Shown here one piece after another: positions 54,245 through 63,186 of a DNA stretch of 64,000 nucleotides; position 1 is the first letter of the stretch; each line of letters begins with the position of its first letter. Position numbers and translations under genes: made by a program. Below the pieces are notes generated by a model. The model ran no database searches, was not told the origin of the DNA, and saw only the letters and a program-made list of their open reading frames with translations. The DNA is from Gillisella vitis (GTDB taxonomy: Bacteria; Pseudomonadota; Alphaproteobacteria; Rhizobiales; Rhizobiaceae): contig NZ_LMVL02000002.1 of the NCBI RefSeq assembly GCF_001541345.2, positions 1,054,001 to 1,118,000 on the forward strand. Reading direction: 5' to 3'.

Positions 54245-55335
54245 GGGCGCGGCTCCTCATCGGTCTTGATCTTTTGTCCCTCGGCAAGCTGGTTGGCGCC
54301 GGCGACGGCAACCTGCTCGCCCTCCTTCAATCCGGACAGGACCTTCACGCGGGCGCCGTCGGTGGTGGCGTCATCAAGGACGACCTTGCGCAGGGTGACC
54401 GTGGCGTTGGCCCGATCGATTACCCAGACGCCGGTCGCACCGTCTTTCCTGAGGATGGCGGTTAACGGCAGCAGGATGACGCCGTCCTCTTCATCACGGC
54501 TTGCGGTCGCGGTCACCACGGCGCCAAGACGGAACACCTCGGGGGCGTCGTTGATGGCGATCTTCAGCCGGTGGGTACGAGTTTCCGCATCGGCTTCCGG
54601 GCCGATCTCACGCAGCGTGCCAATGGCCTGCTTGGTGGGATCGAGCTGGAGCGCCACGCTGAACTTCGTGCCTTCCTTCAGCGCACCGATCCGTCCTTCC
54701 GGGACATCGACGATCACGTCGCGCTGGTCGAGCCGCGCGACTTTCATCACCGTCTGTCCGGCGGTTACCGTCTGGCCGACTTCGACGGACACTGACGTGA
54801 CGACGCCGTCGAATTCCGCCTGAAGCCGCGCATAGCCCAATTGCTCGCGGGCTTTGTCCAGCTTGGCATTTGCCTGGTCAAGACTTGCCTGGGCCGATTT
54901 CAGGCCCTGTTCGGCCACTTCGAAATCGGCGACGCTGCCGGCATTGATGGTGGCGAGCGTGCGCCGGCGCTTTTCGGTGATCTGGGCATTCTCATAGGCC
55001 GCCTGGGCATTGCGCAGGTCGGCCTCGGCGCTGTTGACGGCAAATTGCAGCGCCAGCGGATCGATTTCGGCAACCACGTCGCCCTTGTGGACGAGATCGC
55101 CGACTTCGGCCTTGCGCAGGATCACCCGGCCAAGCGTGCGGAAGGCGAGATCGGTTTCGACCCGCGCCTGGACGACGCCGGCAAAGCTGACCCCTGACAG
55201 ACGCTCGGCCTTGACGGTCATCGAGCGTACTGGACGTGGCCCGGTGGCCTGCTGGTCGTCCTCCTGGCTGCAACCGGCGGCAAGCGCCAGGGCAAGTAGA
55301 AAGGGAAGGGTGATGATTGGACGGTAGAGGCGCAT
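54241..55335 (-). CDS. RND efflux periplasmic adaptor 1 (lipoprotein)
   Basis: A 364-residue membrane-fusion lipoprotein. The lipobox is ALAAGCSQ (Cys about 22). Then come ARVETDLAFRTLGRVILRKAEVGDLVHKGDVVAEID (lipoyl half 1), a coiled-coil hairpin (about 95-165) and AEFDGVVTSVSVEVGQTVTAGQTVMKV (lipoyl half 2). Translationally coupled to the pump by an ATGA overlap. Confidence 0.9.
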   Translation of the reverse strand: MRLYRPIITLPFLLALALAAGCSQEDDQQATGPRPVRSMTVKAERLSGVSFAGVVQARVETDLAFRTLGRVILRKAEVGDLVHKGDVVAEIDPLALQFAVNSAEADLRNAQAAYENAQITEKRRRTLATINAGSVADFEVAEQGLKSAQASLDQANAKLDKAREQLGYARLQAEFDGVVTSVSVEVGQTVTAGQTVMKVARLDQRDVIVDVPEGRIGALKEGTKFSVALQLDPTKQAIGTLREIGPEADAETRTHRLKIAINDAPEVFRLGAVVTATASRDEEDGVILLPLTAILRKDGATGVWVIDRANATVTLRKVVLDDATTDGARVKVLSGLKEGEQVAVAGANQLAEGQKIKTDEEPRP

Positions 55336-55336
55336 G

Positions 55337-56410
55337 TCACTTTTCCTTAAAGGCCACGACCTGGCCGTCCGTCAGAAATTTGCCGCCGTCAGTGACGATG
55401 ATGTCGCCGGGCGCGACACCGGATGCCACCACGAAATCGCCGACGCGGTAGCGGGCAATGTCGATCTTGCGCAGCTTGACGGAGCTGTCTGCGGCGTTGA
55501 CCGCCCAGACGGCGGGCTGGCCATTGGCCGAGGCCATGGCGCTCCAGGGGAGCACGATGCCCTGTTGCGGCTGGGCGCGGAACCGCCCGACGACAGTCGT
55601 GCCGAGCGACCATTGCGTGTCGGCGGGCAGGGCGACCTTGATGCGGATGGTGCCGGCGCTGGTGTCGATGGCCGGAGAGACTTCGCGGATCTTGCCATCC
55701 TTGGCATGGGCGCGGTCGCCGATCGGTGACACCTCGACGGTATCGGAGGGCGCACCTTCCAGGAAGAAAGCTTCGAACATGTCGAACACGGCATCGCGTG
55801 GTCCGTCATGGGCAAGCGTCAGGGCCGCCTGTGCCGCCGAAACCACCTGTCCCACCTCGATGCTGCGCGAGGTGATAATGCCATCGGCATCGGCCTTCAA
55901 CTGCGTATAGGTCATCGCATCCTGGGCGGTGGCCAGATTGGCCTGCGCGGTCTGCAGCGAGCCTTGAGCCGTGGCGAGATCCTCGCGGGCCTGATCGAAG
56001 GTGGATTGAGCAATGGTGTTGGTCTGGATCAGCACCTTATAGCGGTCGAAGGCCAATGTCTTCTGGCGCATCGTCGCCTCGGCCGATTCCAACCCGGCCT
56101 GGGCCACGGCGATATCCGCCTTCTGCTCGGTATTGTCGAGCAGGGCCAGAACATCACCCGCCTTGACCCGGTCGCCGACATCGACATGCCGCTCGATGAC
56201 CCGGCCTGCGGTACGGAATGACAAGTCCGATTGCACCCGCGCCTTCACCGACCCTGAGATTTCCACCGAGGGCTGGTATTGCGCGGTTTGGGCCTTGGTC
56301 ACCGTAACGCTGCGCGGTAAAGACTGGCTCTCGGTCTTTTCATTACAGCCTGCCAGACACAGGGCGAGCAGGACGCAAGCCAGTCCGGATAAAGTCGTTT
56401 GTAACCGCAC
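55337..56410 (-). CDS. RND efflux periplasmic adaptor 2 (lipoprotein)
   Basis: A 357-residue second membrane-fusion lipoprotein with lipobox CLAGCNE. Lipoyl halves are ARVQSDLSFRTAGRVIERHVDVGDRVKAGDVLALLD and ADADGIITSRSIEVGQVVSAAQAALTL. It resembles adaptor 1 in layout but not closely in sequence. One base separates the genes. Two adaptors for one pump occur in MexJK/VexF-like and YegM-type systems, where hetero-hexamers form. First gene of the operon, divergent from a TetR regulator. Confidence 0.9.
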   Translation of the reverse strand: MRLQTTLSGLACVLLALCLAGCNEKTESQSLPRSVTVTKAQTAQYQPSVEISGSVKARVQSDLSFRTAGRVIERHVDVGDRVKAGDVLALLDNTEQKADIAVAQAGLESAEATMRQKTLAFDRYKVLIQTNTIAQSTFDQAREDLATAQGSLQTAQANLATAQDAMTYTQLKADADGIITSRSIEVGQVVSAAQAALTLAHDGPRDAVFDMFEAFFLEGAPSDTVEVSPIGDRAHAKDGKIREVSPAIDTSAGTIRIKVALPADTQWSLGTTVVGRFRAQPQQGIVLPWSAMASANGQPAVWAVNAADSSVKLRKIDIARYRVGDFVVASGVAPGDIIVTDGGKFLTDGQVVAFKEK

Positions 56411-56459
56411 TGTGAGGTCCCCACCATTGCATTCACGGGTCGTTGCGAGTAGATATCAA

Positions 56460-56477
56460 TGACTGTATGGTTAGTCA
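56460..56477. promoter_or_regulatory. Candidate operator before the RND operon
   Basis: TGACT and AGTCA half-sites are spaced by eight bases, about 50 bases upstream of the adaptor 2 start, between it and the divergent TetR gene. Arms are short, so the call rests on position. Confidence 0.35.
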
Positions 56478-56589
56478 ATATAGTTGCCGGTATGTCAGTT
56501 GCTGGTATAGGAATTGAAAGCGTAATGCCGGGTGCTTTTGCTCCGGCGCCTCACGCAAGTCCGCTCGCTCAAACCTCAAGGAAATGGTC

Positions 56590-57225
56590 ATGGCAAAGGG
56601 ATTGAAAACGATCAGCCGGGCCGAGCAGAAAGCGAGGCGCCCGCAGGAAATATTAGAAGCGGCGTTTGAAGAGTTTCTGGACAAAGGGTTTGCTGCGACG
56701 CGTGTGGAAGATGTAGCTTTGCGGCTCGGCATTACAAAGGGCACAGTTTATCTTTATTTTCCGTCAAAGGAGGTCTTGTTCGAGGAGACCATCCGGCAGA
56801 TGTCGCTGCCTTTGTCCCAGTTGCGTGCTTCTGCTGAAATATTGGAGGGCAGCCATGCCGAACGATTGAAGCAAATGATCGGCATGGCCTATGAGATGAT
56901 CTCCGGCGATTGCAAGTGTAGCGAACTCCTGCGTTTGACGGTGAGCGAGGGAACCCGCTTTCCCCATATTGTAGACAGGCATTACGACGAATTCGTTGCG
57001 CCCCTGTTGAAAACGGTCTGCACACTGGTGGAAGGAGGCGTCGCGGCAGGCGAATTTTTGCCAGGTCCGGCCGCTTCCGCTCCCGATGTTCTGATTGGAC
57101 CGATCATCCACTTCAATCTCTGGTCAATCCTGTTTGCGCAACGCAGACCACTTGACCAAAAGGCCTATATGGAAGCCCATATCGATATGGTGATGCGGAC
57201 CTTGATGCGTGGCAAGGGCGAATAA
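56590..57225 (+). CDS. TetR-family regulator of the RND operon
   Basis: A 211-residue repressor. The HTH is RPQEILEAAFEEFLDKGFAATRVEDVALRLGITKGTVYLYFPSKEVLFEETIRQ. The ligand domain is all-helical and carries two Cys close together (SGDCKCSEL), possibly redox- or metal-responsive. The second ATG (56590) is spaced better from AAGGA than the first (56584). The divergent position strongly suggests control of the efflux operon. Confidence 0.9.
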   Translation: MAKGLKTISRAEQKARRPQEILEAAFEEFLDKGFAATRVEDVALRLGITKGTVYLYFPSKEVLFEETIRQMSLPLSQLRASAEILEGSHAERLKQMIGMAYEMISGDCKCSELLRLTVSEGTRFPHIVDRHYDEFVAPLLKTVCTLVEGGVAAGEFLPGPAASAPDVLIGPIIHFNLWSILFAQRRPLDQKAYMEAHIDMVMRTLMRGKGE

Positions 57226-57283
57226 TCCCGACCGCGTCGATGAATGCCTTTCTTTCCGTCAATCCTGTCTATAGAAAAGCGGG

Positions 57284-57640
57284 ATGCGTCTTCGCTCCGA
57301 TATTTTCGTCGCCGCCATCATCCGTAGCGTGTTTTCCGCTGGCGGCTTTGCCGCTGTGGAGCGGAAGGGCATGGATCAGGCTGGCGCCATCTTTCTGCGC
57401 CAGCGGTTTCGCGATGGCTTGGAAAGTCTTTATGCTCCGGCTCCCCAAAGCCTGATTGAAGACGATGATGCCGAGATGTCAGGCGACCGCCGTTTCGAGC
57501 GTCGCCTGGACAAGGTCGATGCCTGCGAGGTCGCAGCTTTGATGGAGCGCGAATACCGTTTCGATCCGGATCTATGGCTGGTGGAAATCGAGATTGACCA
57601 GTTGGACGGTCTTTTCTCGCTGGTTGGCGAGGGAGGCTGA
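57284..57640 (+). CDS. DUF1491 protein
   Basis: A 118-residue protein of the alphaproteobacterial family DUF1491: MRLRSDIFVAAIIRSVFSAGGFAAVERKGMDQAGAIFLRQRFRDGLESLYAPAPQ, then RRFERRLDKVDACEVAALMEREYRFDPDLWLVEIE. It is soluble, of unknown role. Convergent with the DUF2336 gene. Confidence 0.85.
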   Translation: MRLRSDIFVAAIIRSVFSAGGFAAVERKGMDQAGAIFLRQRFRDGLESLYAPAPQSLIEDDDAEMSGDRRFERRLDKVDACEVAALMEREYRFDPDLWLVEIEIDQLDGLFSLVGEGG

Positions 57641-57712
57641 AGGGCCGCCACGCTTAATCGCTGCCCTCTGTCTTTTCAGGAAAATCGGGTTCCATTTTTC
57701 ACGGACATAGTC

Positions 57713-58747
57713 TCAACGAGAAGCCGACACCGCCAATGGCTGGGAGTCGCTCTGACTGCTTTGATAGGTATAGCGGTCGGCCCTCAACCAGGCATCAATG
57801 CGCTTTTCGCAGTCCTTGCCGTCGAGTGCGGCGATTAGCCTGGCGACGCGCGGTTCGCCCTGCTGCAATTGGCTGAGATGCGGATAGAGACGGGTCAATA
57901 TGAAAATCATGTCGGGAATGGCCATGGCAAGGCCGGTCAGCGTCGTGGCCAGTTGCTGGCCGGAGGTGTCGAGCAGGATACGCTCGGCCAGCCAGCGGCT
58001 CGAAGACAGCGCATCGGCCAAGGCCGTGGCAAAACTGCCTGCTTCGTTTTCACGGGCAAAACGCACCAACAGGGCCGCCTGCACAGAGCTGAGGTTGAGC
58101 CGACCCAGACGGTCGTGGTCCTGGCGGTTGAGATGACGATCCAGCGCCTTCAAGGTCTGGCGCAAGGCTTCCTCGCGTTGTGCCCTCGTCGGATTGTATG
58201 TTGGATTTTGTGTCGGATCCTGCTCCTGCTTCTCTACAGGGGGCTGATCTGGCTCCTGCGCCGCCGTCTGTTTTTCCGTCGCATCTTCGGGTTCGCCAAC
58301 CGCGTCGGGCCTCAGGCGAATGGCGCGCGGCGGTGCTTCCATCATGTCCTGGACAATATCCTCGTTGTCCACCTGCTGGGCGTGCTCGGGCAGCGGGTCG
58401 ATGAAGCGCAGGCCTGCCAGTGCATCGATGACGGCGGGCGACAAAGCCTCGCGGCGCACGATCGTGCGGGCGTGGTGTATGCCCTGGGTGCGGGCGATGG
58501 TGATGAGCAATTCATCCGACAGACAGGGCGAGGCGATCAGGAATGGCGCGGCAATGGCGAGCGGCTGGCTGGCAATGAAAAATGCTACGGCTTCCGGCAC
58601 GTTGGGCGATTGCGATAGCGCCGCCACGGCATCGCGCCGGGCCTCTTCGGAGGAGTATTGAAACAGGGGCTGGAACAGCAGGGCAAACTGCCGCAGATCG
58701 GCCTTGCGGGGATGTTCGAGGCTTTCGAAACTGGAAACGGTGGCCAT
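57713..58747 (-). CDS. DUF2336 protein
   Basis: A 344-residue alpha-helical protein of DUF2336, which has HEAT-repeat-like pairs (LFQYSSEEARRDAVAALSQSPNVPEAVAFFIASQPLAIAAPFLIASPCLSDELLITIARTQGIHHARTIVRREALSPAVIDALAG). The middle is a low-complexity Glu/Gln/Pro-rich linker (about 155-195, with QNPTYNPT), and a helical C-terminal module follows. The start at 58747 is chosen after AAGGA; the extended frame is unlikely. Relatives are found near chemotaxis or flagellar genes; no role is assigned. Confidence 0.8.
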   Translation of the reverse strand: MATVSSFESLEHPRKADLRQFALLFQPLFQYSSEEARRDAVAALSQSPNVPEAVAFFIASQPLAIAAPFLIASPCLSDELLITIARTQGIHHARTIVRREALSPAVIDALAGLRFIDPLPEHAQQVDNEDIVQDMMEAPPRAIRLRPDAVGEPEDATEKQTAAQEPDQPPVEKQEQDPTQNPTYNPTRAQREEALRQTLKALDRHLNRQDHDRLGRLNLSSVQAALLVRFARENEAGSFATALADALSSSRWLAERILLDTSGQQLATTLTGLAMAIPDMIFILTRLYPHLSQLQQGEPRVARLIAALDGKDCEKRIDAWLRADRYTYQSSQSDSQPLAVSASR

Positions 58748-59173
58748 TAAAACCACGTCCTTCTTGCGGCCGATCCTCGGATTTTCCAACGCCCGAAATT
58801 GATGATCCACGACATTACCCGTCCCAACGCAATACCAATTCGGTCAAAATAGACGGTAATCGTTAGCAAGCTGTTAACCATTGACGGTGTTTAATAAGGA
58901 AACCTTGATAAATCAGCATATCCTTGTGTGAGCGTTGCAGTGTCATAGCTTTTACTCGGAAATAGCAGCAAGGCTTCCCGGCAAAACGGGACACTATTCA
59001 GTATAAAAGCAACTTTTCATGAGGATGGCTGTTTACCCCTCATGTCTGGAGAAAAGCGCAGAATGCCTGTCTTTGCTGTCCAAAACGGCAAGGCTGGATG
59101 TGCTGGCCCCTTTGCCGGGGCAGGATGAAATCGATCTCTTCATCCGTCTCATCTACCCCAAATGGAGACGAGC
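58748..59173. other. Gene-free region (about 425 bp)
   Basis: AT-rich around 58,860-58,930 and without a convincing frame; probably the promoter of the DUF2336 gene plus the leader of the next small gene, whose GGAGACG ribosome binding site lies at its end. Confidence 0.35.
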
Positions 59174-59362
59174 ATGGCTGACATCGTGAAACTGAAAGAC
59201 CGGCTGGATCAAAAGCCCGTCAACCGCCCCCCCGCGCCGACACAGGCCCGTATCCTGCTGTTTACCGGCGTGCGCTATACCCGCACCGAACCTCTGCTGA
59301 TCGGCGCCGCCTCGCTCACCGGCAAACGGCCAGTGCAGGACATGCATCCCTACGAAGGGTAA
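59174..59362 (+). CDS. Small hypothetical protein (62 aa)
   Basis: A 62-residue basic protein (ADIVKLKDRLDQKPVNRPPAPTQARILLFTGVRYTR...). GGAGACG precedes the ATG. The ILLFTGVRYTR stretch looks like a conserved short protein rather than chance. No signal peptide or membrane segment. Function is unknown. Confidence 0.55.
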   Translation: MADIVKLKDRLDQKPVNRPPAPTQARILLFTGVRYTRTEPLLIGAASLTGKRPVQDMHPYEG

Positions 59363-59891
59363 GGCGTGTGTTACGGTGATGCGGCTCTTCCCCTGCGGGA
59401 AGTGGGATCGACTGGCCGTTGGCTGTTGCAACCACTGAGGCAAGCGCATCGGTTCACTGTCATTGGTTGAGCCCGGTTGCTTTTCTATCAAGCGATCCAC
59501 GGGGGCGTTCAGGAGATCCGGGACGTTTTTCCAGGCATTCGTCGGAATGCTCTATGGCATCCTTCACGTTATCCACTGTGCAAAAGACGCGGTAAAGCCG
59601 TCTATTCGGTTGTATAATTTGCTCTTGGACCGGACGCATCATTAAGATGATGGGCAATAATTTTGCAACCATTTTTCCCCTGAGATTCACATATATGCTT
59701 TATTTAATTGTGCTCAGAAAATTTAAAGTCTGTATTGTATTTTACAACTCTACCAAAGATTGATTTACATGCGATTTTAGTCTTTGATTAATAATTATGC
59801 CCACCCCCATTTGGGGGATGTTTGAAGCACCCAAAAATGGTTGATAAACGTTGTTGTGAATAAACAACATTATTTCAAGTGGGGGCGTTTG
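59363..59891. other. Gene-free region with hairpins before the ExoX-like gene
   Basis: About 530 bp, strongly AT-rich from 59,640 on. Hairpins CCCCC-ATTT-GGGGG (59,804-59,817) and GTTGT...ACAAC (about 59,850) lie in the leader of the next gene. AT-rich leaders like this are typical MucR targets. Frames in this region (for example minus 59,460-59,690) are not convincing. Confidence 0.45.
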
Positions 59892-60317
59892 ATGCATAAA
59901 GATACAGAGTCTGCGCTTGGATATAGTCACGAAGAGCAAATGGACCAGAAGAAGGCAGAATTGTCTCGAAACAATCGGCGAGATCCCTACGATGAGGAAT
60001 TGGCGGGCGCGCCCGATCGTGACAGCATGATGTATGCACCACGGGTGTTTGCCGGAATGGGTGTCGTCCTGCTGGGTTTTGCCATCTATAATTACCAATC
60101 GACTGGGCTGCTTGCGGCCGCGATCATCAGGACGGTTGTTGCGGCGATCATTCTTCAAAGCGTCTATTTCATCGCGATTGTCTATCTTGTCATGCGTCGG
60201 GTGAGGGCGCGCCTTGCCGCGCTTCAAAACAGTCAAGCCTCCCGTGTTGGTGGTACACGAATGGACGAGTGTGCAGGGTGCGACCTGACGCTTGCCGAGA
60301 GGGTGGACAATGCCTGA
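59892..60317 (+). CDS. SyrA/ExoX-like exopolysaccharide repressor, N-terminally extended
   Basis: A protein of about 141 residues. The part from residue ~46 (MYAPRVFAGMGVVLLGFAIYNYQ followed by a second helix AAAIIRTVVAAIILQSVYFIAIVYLV and a basic tail RRVRARLAALQ) is a two-helix membrane protein of the SyrA/ExoX/PsiA kind, which post-transcriptionally damps exopolysaccharide synthesis in rhizobia. The preceding 45 hydrophilic residues (DTESALGYSHEEQMDQKKAELSRNNRRDPYDEE) are absent in the usual 75-100 residue proteins. A GGGGG stretch supports the 59892 start; an internal ATG at 60027 would give the classic form. The C-terminal tail has a CAGC motif. Confidence 0.7.
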   Translation: MHKDTESALGYSHEEQMDQKKAELSRNNRRDPYDEELAGAPDRDSMMYAPRVFAGMGVVLLGFAIYNYQSTGLLAAAIIRTVVAAIILQSVYFIAIVYLVMRRVRARLAALQNSQASRVGGTRMDECAGCDLTLAERVDNA

Positions 60318-60360
60318 TGCTCACAGTGTCGAAACCGTACAAGGTTTGGTGTAGCAACCA

Positions 60361-61458
60361 TTAATCCGCTTCCAGTGAATGAAGCGAAGTCAGAGCGGCA
60401 ATGAGGTCGGTTTGCCGGGCCATATCGGTTTTGGCGAGCACGGTTTTTATCTGGCTTCTGGCGGTTTCCAGCTGAATCCCAAGGGTTTGGGCGGCATCGC
60501 GGAGAGGCTCTCCATCAAGAAGCAGTTTCGTCAACCGCGCCTCGGCTCGCGTTAAATTCATCAGGGATTGGATCATCTCCGAGGTCAGGCCATTGCTACG
60601 GCTGAGGGGGACCAGAATGATGAAAAAGCTGACCGGGCTGAACAATCCGACATTCAAACGGGCAGCGGGAATGAGATAGACGACCGCTGGCGGTAGGCCC
60701 GGCTGGCCGGGGCAGGCGAATTGAGCACCCTGCATCTCATCCCGACTACCACCGGCTGCCATTCCTGCGGCAAGACTTGCTTCAAAACTTGCCTGTGCTG
60801 CGGGATGAACAAAGCGCAACTGGTCGAAGGCCGAAATGACGTATCTTGGATTGCCTGCTTCAAACACTGTATTGCAGCCCAGGATCTTGCCTTTGGCGGT
60901 AAGAGCGGCGGTGGGCAGCCGCGCCAACTGCAATGCTCGCAGACTGTTATCGACCGCCTTGAATTCAAGCTGGGAGGCAAGGATCAGGCTGCGACGCAGG
61001 TCCCGGCCGACGCTGTTGAGAAGATCGAGATGTTTGTCTTCGATGGGGCCGCTATCGCGCTTTCGTTCAATCGAGATGGCAATGATTTTCTCCTGCGGAA
61101 GATCGAAGCTGACGCCAGCGGCAAAGCCGAACCCGCGCGGCCAGAGAAAATCCCGGTAAAGTGGCTCATCGCGCATCTGCTCGTGTGAAAACTGATCGAC
61201 GTCGCTGATGAATTTTGACTTGCTGGCGCTCAGCAGCGCTTTGGTGCGGATATTGTCTGCCGTCCAGCCCTGCTTGAAAAAATCAGAATAAAGCTCGCGC
61301 ACTCCTGGCGTCGTGATCAAGGGCATGAGCTCGTCGGAAATATTGACAAGCAGGGCACCTTCCGCGCCAACAAGATGCGCCAAGCGGTCCAACGCATTTT
61401 CCCAGGCAGCCGGTTCAGCGGCCGCCTCGTAAATGCAATCGATGATGGTATCCGGCAT
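60361..61458 (-). CDS. LuxR-type HTH regulator
   Basis: A 365-residue regulator whose C-terminal 60 residues form a LuxR/FixJ HTH (LTRAEARLTKLLLDGEPLRDAAQTLGIQLETARSQIKTVLAKTDMARQTDLIAAL). The N-terminal 250 residues have a PAS/GAF-like alternation (WENALDRLAHLVGAEGALLVNIS, PRGFGFAAGVSFDLPQEKIIAISIERKR) but no autoinducer-domain signature, so it is not a clear quorum-sensing receptor. The start at 61458 is chosen over 61494. It converges on the ExoX-like gene. Confidence 0.85.
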   Translation of the reverse strand: MPDTIIDCIYEAAAEPAAWENALDRLAHLVGAEGALLVNISDELMPLITTPGVRELYSDFFKQGWTADNIRTKALLSASKSKFISDVDQFSHEQMRDEPLYRDFLWPRGFGFAAGVSFDLPQEKIIAISIERKRDSGPIEDKHLDLLNSVGRDLRRSLILASQLEFKAVDNSLRALQLARLPTAALTAKGKILGCNTVFEAGNPRYVISAFDQLRFVHPAAQASFEASLAAGMAAGGSRDEMQGAQFACPGQPGLPPAVVYLIPAARLNVGLFSPVSFFIILVPLSRSNGLTSEMIQSLMNLTRAEARLTKLLLDGEPLRDAAQTLGIQLETARSQIKTVLAKTDMARQTDLIAALTSLHSLEAD

Positions 61459-61685
61459 AGCAATCTCACATATTAATATTGCTATGTTTAGCAAACATCA
61501 CTTTCCGAAGCAATGCCAGTTCATTTGCTGAATAACATTATCAGATCTTAAGTCGAAAAACAAAATAATCGAATACTTTAATTTTTTATCACTTCAAAAA
61601 AATAAAATTTTAGATTTAATTGAATGTGGCAAAGCAAACATGCACGCCTAATTATCGCCGCACTTTGTGTGATTGTGAAAATACT

Positions 61686-62237
61686 TTATGGATCTATCGC
61701 TGTCTGATCGCAACCAGCGTTTGTAAGGAAAGCCTGTGCATCGGGCGCGAAGCTGGCTTGAGGCACAAGCGTGCGCAACACGGCATAGCCCTGGGTTTCC
61801 GGCATTTCCACCAATATGGTCTGGGAAAGTGCATCGGGTGCCGTGGCGCGCAGCCGGGCGAGTTGAGCCGGGGTGGCCGCGATAATATCCAGTTTGCCCT
61901 CAACGGATGTAGCGTCGTTCATACTGTAGACTTCATTGGCATCACGGTCGAAAATGCCCACCGACCAAAAGGGAACGCTGCCCTCTGCTGTCAGATGCAC
62001 CGGCGCCTCGCTGACATCGAAAGCGCAAGCGGCGAGTTTGAGGAATGGATCGCCATTGGCAAGCCCCGCCCGGTCCGCCCGGCTGTCGAGACTATAGAAC
62101 TTGAACAGCGGGCCTTCCATCGTCACGCGGGTATAGGCGTCCTTGCCGGTGAAATGCGGCAGCGCCAGGATGATGACGATATGCAGAACCACGGCCCCGA
62201 CCAGGCCAATCACGATGGCATAGATCAGCTTACGCAT
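61686..62237 (-). CDS. DUF1254 membrane protein
   Basis: A 183-residue protein with one N-terminal helix (LIYAIVIGLVGAVVLHIVIILALPHF) and a periplasmic domain (YTRVTMEGPLFKFYSLDSRADRAGLANGDPFLKLAACAFDVSEAPVHLTAEGSVPFWSVGIFDRDANEVYSMND). It matches the short DUF1254 proteins that accompany DUF1214 genes in Rhizobiales. It overlaps the DUF1214 gene by 8 bases. Function is unknown. Confidence 0.8.
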   Translation of the reverse strand: MRKLIYAIVIGLVGAVVLHIVIILALPHFTGKDAYTRVTMEGPLFKFYSLDSRADRAGLANGDPFLKLAACAFDVSEAPVHLTAEGSVPFWSVGIFDRDANEVYSMNDATSVEGKLDIIAATPAQLARLRATAPDALSQTILVEMPETQGYAVLRTLVPQASFAPDAQAFLTNAGCDQTAIDP

Positions 62238-62820
62238 TGCCGCACCCGATTTGTTCGACATGCGGCATGGCCAGTTTCACCAGTCCCGAATTGCCCGCGA
62301 CCGGCGTGTCCAGCAGAGTGAGGTTGAGCATCAGATCTTCGCTTCCTGCGGGAATGGCCAGCCAATTGCCGGGCGCTGCTTGCGAACCGATGGTGATCTC
62401 CATGCTGGCATCACGATTTTTTAGCGTCGTAACCGAGTTCAGCGCCCCCGGCAGGTCGGCCGAGACGGGTAGGGGCGTGCCATCCGGTCGGCTGGCTGAG
62501 AGCGTCCAGTAGCGGGCCATCGGCACCGTACCCGCCAGCCGGTAGCGGCAGCGTGTATTCAGCTTGCGCCCGCTCATATCGGTCGTGGCGATAAAACTCA
62601 GACCTTCGGCGCTGCCCAGCAGCAACCGCCCGGCTTTTGCCCGGTGTGAGCGCGCATAAGGATCGGCATCGGCGGTCTGCGCCTGCGGAAACGCCCGCCA
62701 GCCATCAATCTCAATCTCGCCAAAGCCCACCGTGGCATTCAGCGCCATCAGCGTGGACTGGATGCCAAGCCCGAAAGCAATGGCAAGCGCAATGGCGACA
62801 AGAAGCGGAACCCGGAACAC
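62230..62820 (-). CDS. DUF1214 membrane protein
   Basis: A 196-residue protein with an N-terminal helix (VPLLVAIALAIAFGLGIQSTLMAL) and a beta-rich domain containing FGEIEIDGWRAFPQ, SEGLSFIATTDMSGRKLNTRCRYRLAGTVPMARYWTLSASRPDG and MEITIGSQAAPGNWLAIP, the DUF1214 signature. Probably functions with the coupled DUF1254 protein at the inner membrane. First gene of the pair. Confidence 0.83.
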   Translation of the reverse strand: MFRVPLLVAIALAIAFGLGIQSTLMALNATVGFGEIEIDGWRAFPQAQTADADPYARSHRAKAGRLLLGSAEGLSFIATTDMSGRKLNTRCRYRLAGTVPMARYWTLSASRPDGTPLPVSADLPGALNSVTTLKNRDASMEITIGSQAAPGNWLAIPAGSEDLMLNLTLLDTPVAGNSGLVKLAMPHVEQIGCGNA

Positions 62821-63186
62821 GCGATGATTCGAACCCTGTTGATTGTTGGAGAAGCGGTAGCACTCAATTCAGGGCAGGGAAATGGCGGTGTGGACGGCTT
62901 AGGCGGAATGCCGCCGACGCCGCAACAGAAGGTTGGCGAGCGTGACCGCTATGGCGGCAAGCAGGACGTAAACGACGATGATGACCAGAAGACCGATCGT
63001 CTCAATATAGTCAACATTCTCGACCGTATCCTCCCGGCTAAGCGCATGACGGAGGCGAACCAGGGGAACTCATAAGGCAATGCGCTGACGAAGCGGGCCG
63101 ACAACAGGCCGAGGACCAGGGTGATGAGGATGTTTGCTGATGTTTTTAACCGCAGTGACCTGACGTCTTACGTTAGCCGCTATTTT
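62821..63186. other. Region with a start-less open frame (possible remnant)
   Basis: On the minus strand from 63,069 to 62,899 a frame of 56 codons is open and encodes a convincing membrane helix followed by a basic stop-transfer end (IETIGLLVIIVVYVLLAAIAV then LLLRRRRHSA), but it contains no ATG, GTG or TTG. Another frame upstream (about 63,150-63,070) reads hydrophobic residues too. It may be a decayed small membrane-protein gene or one disrupted by a frameshift. The rest has no features. Confidence 0.35.
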
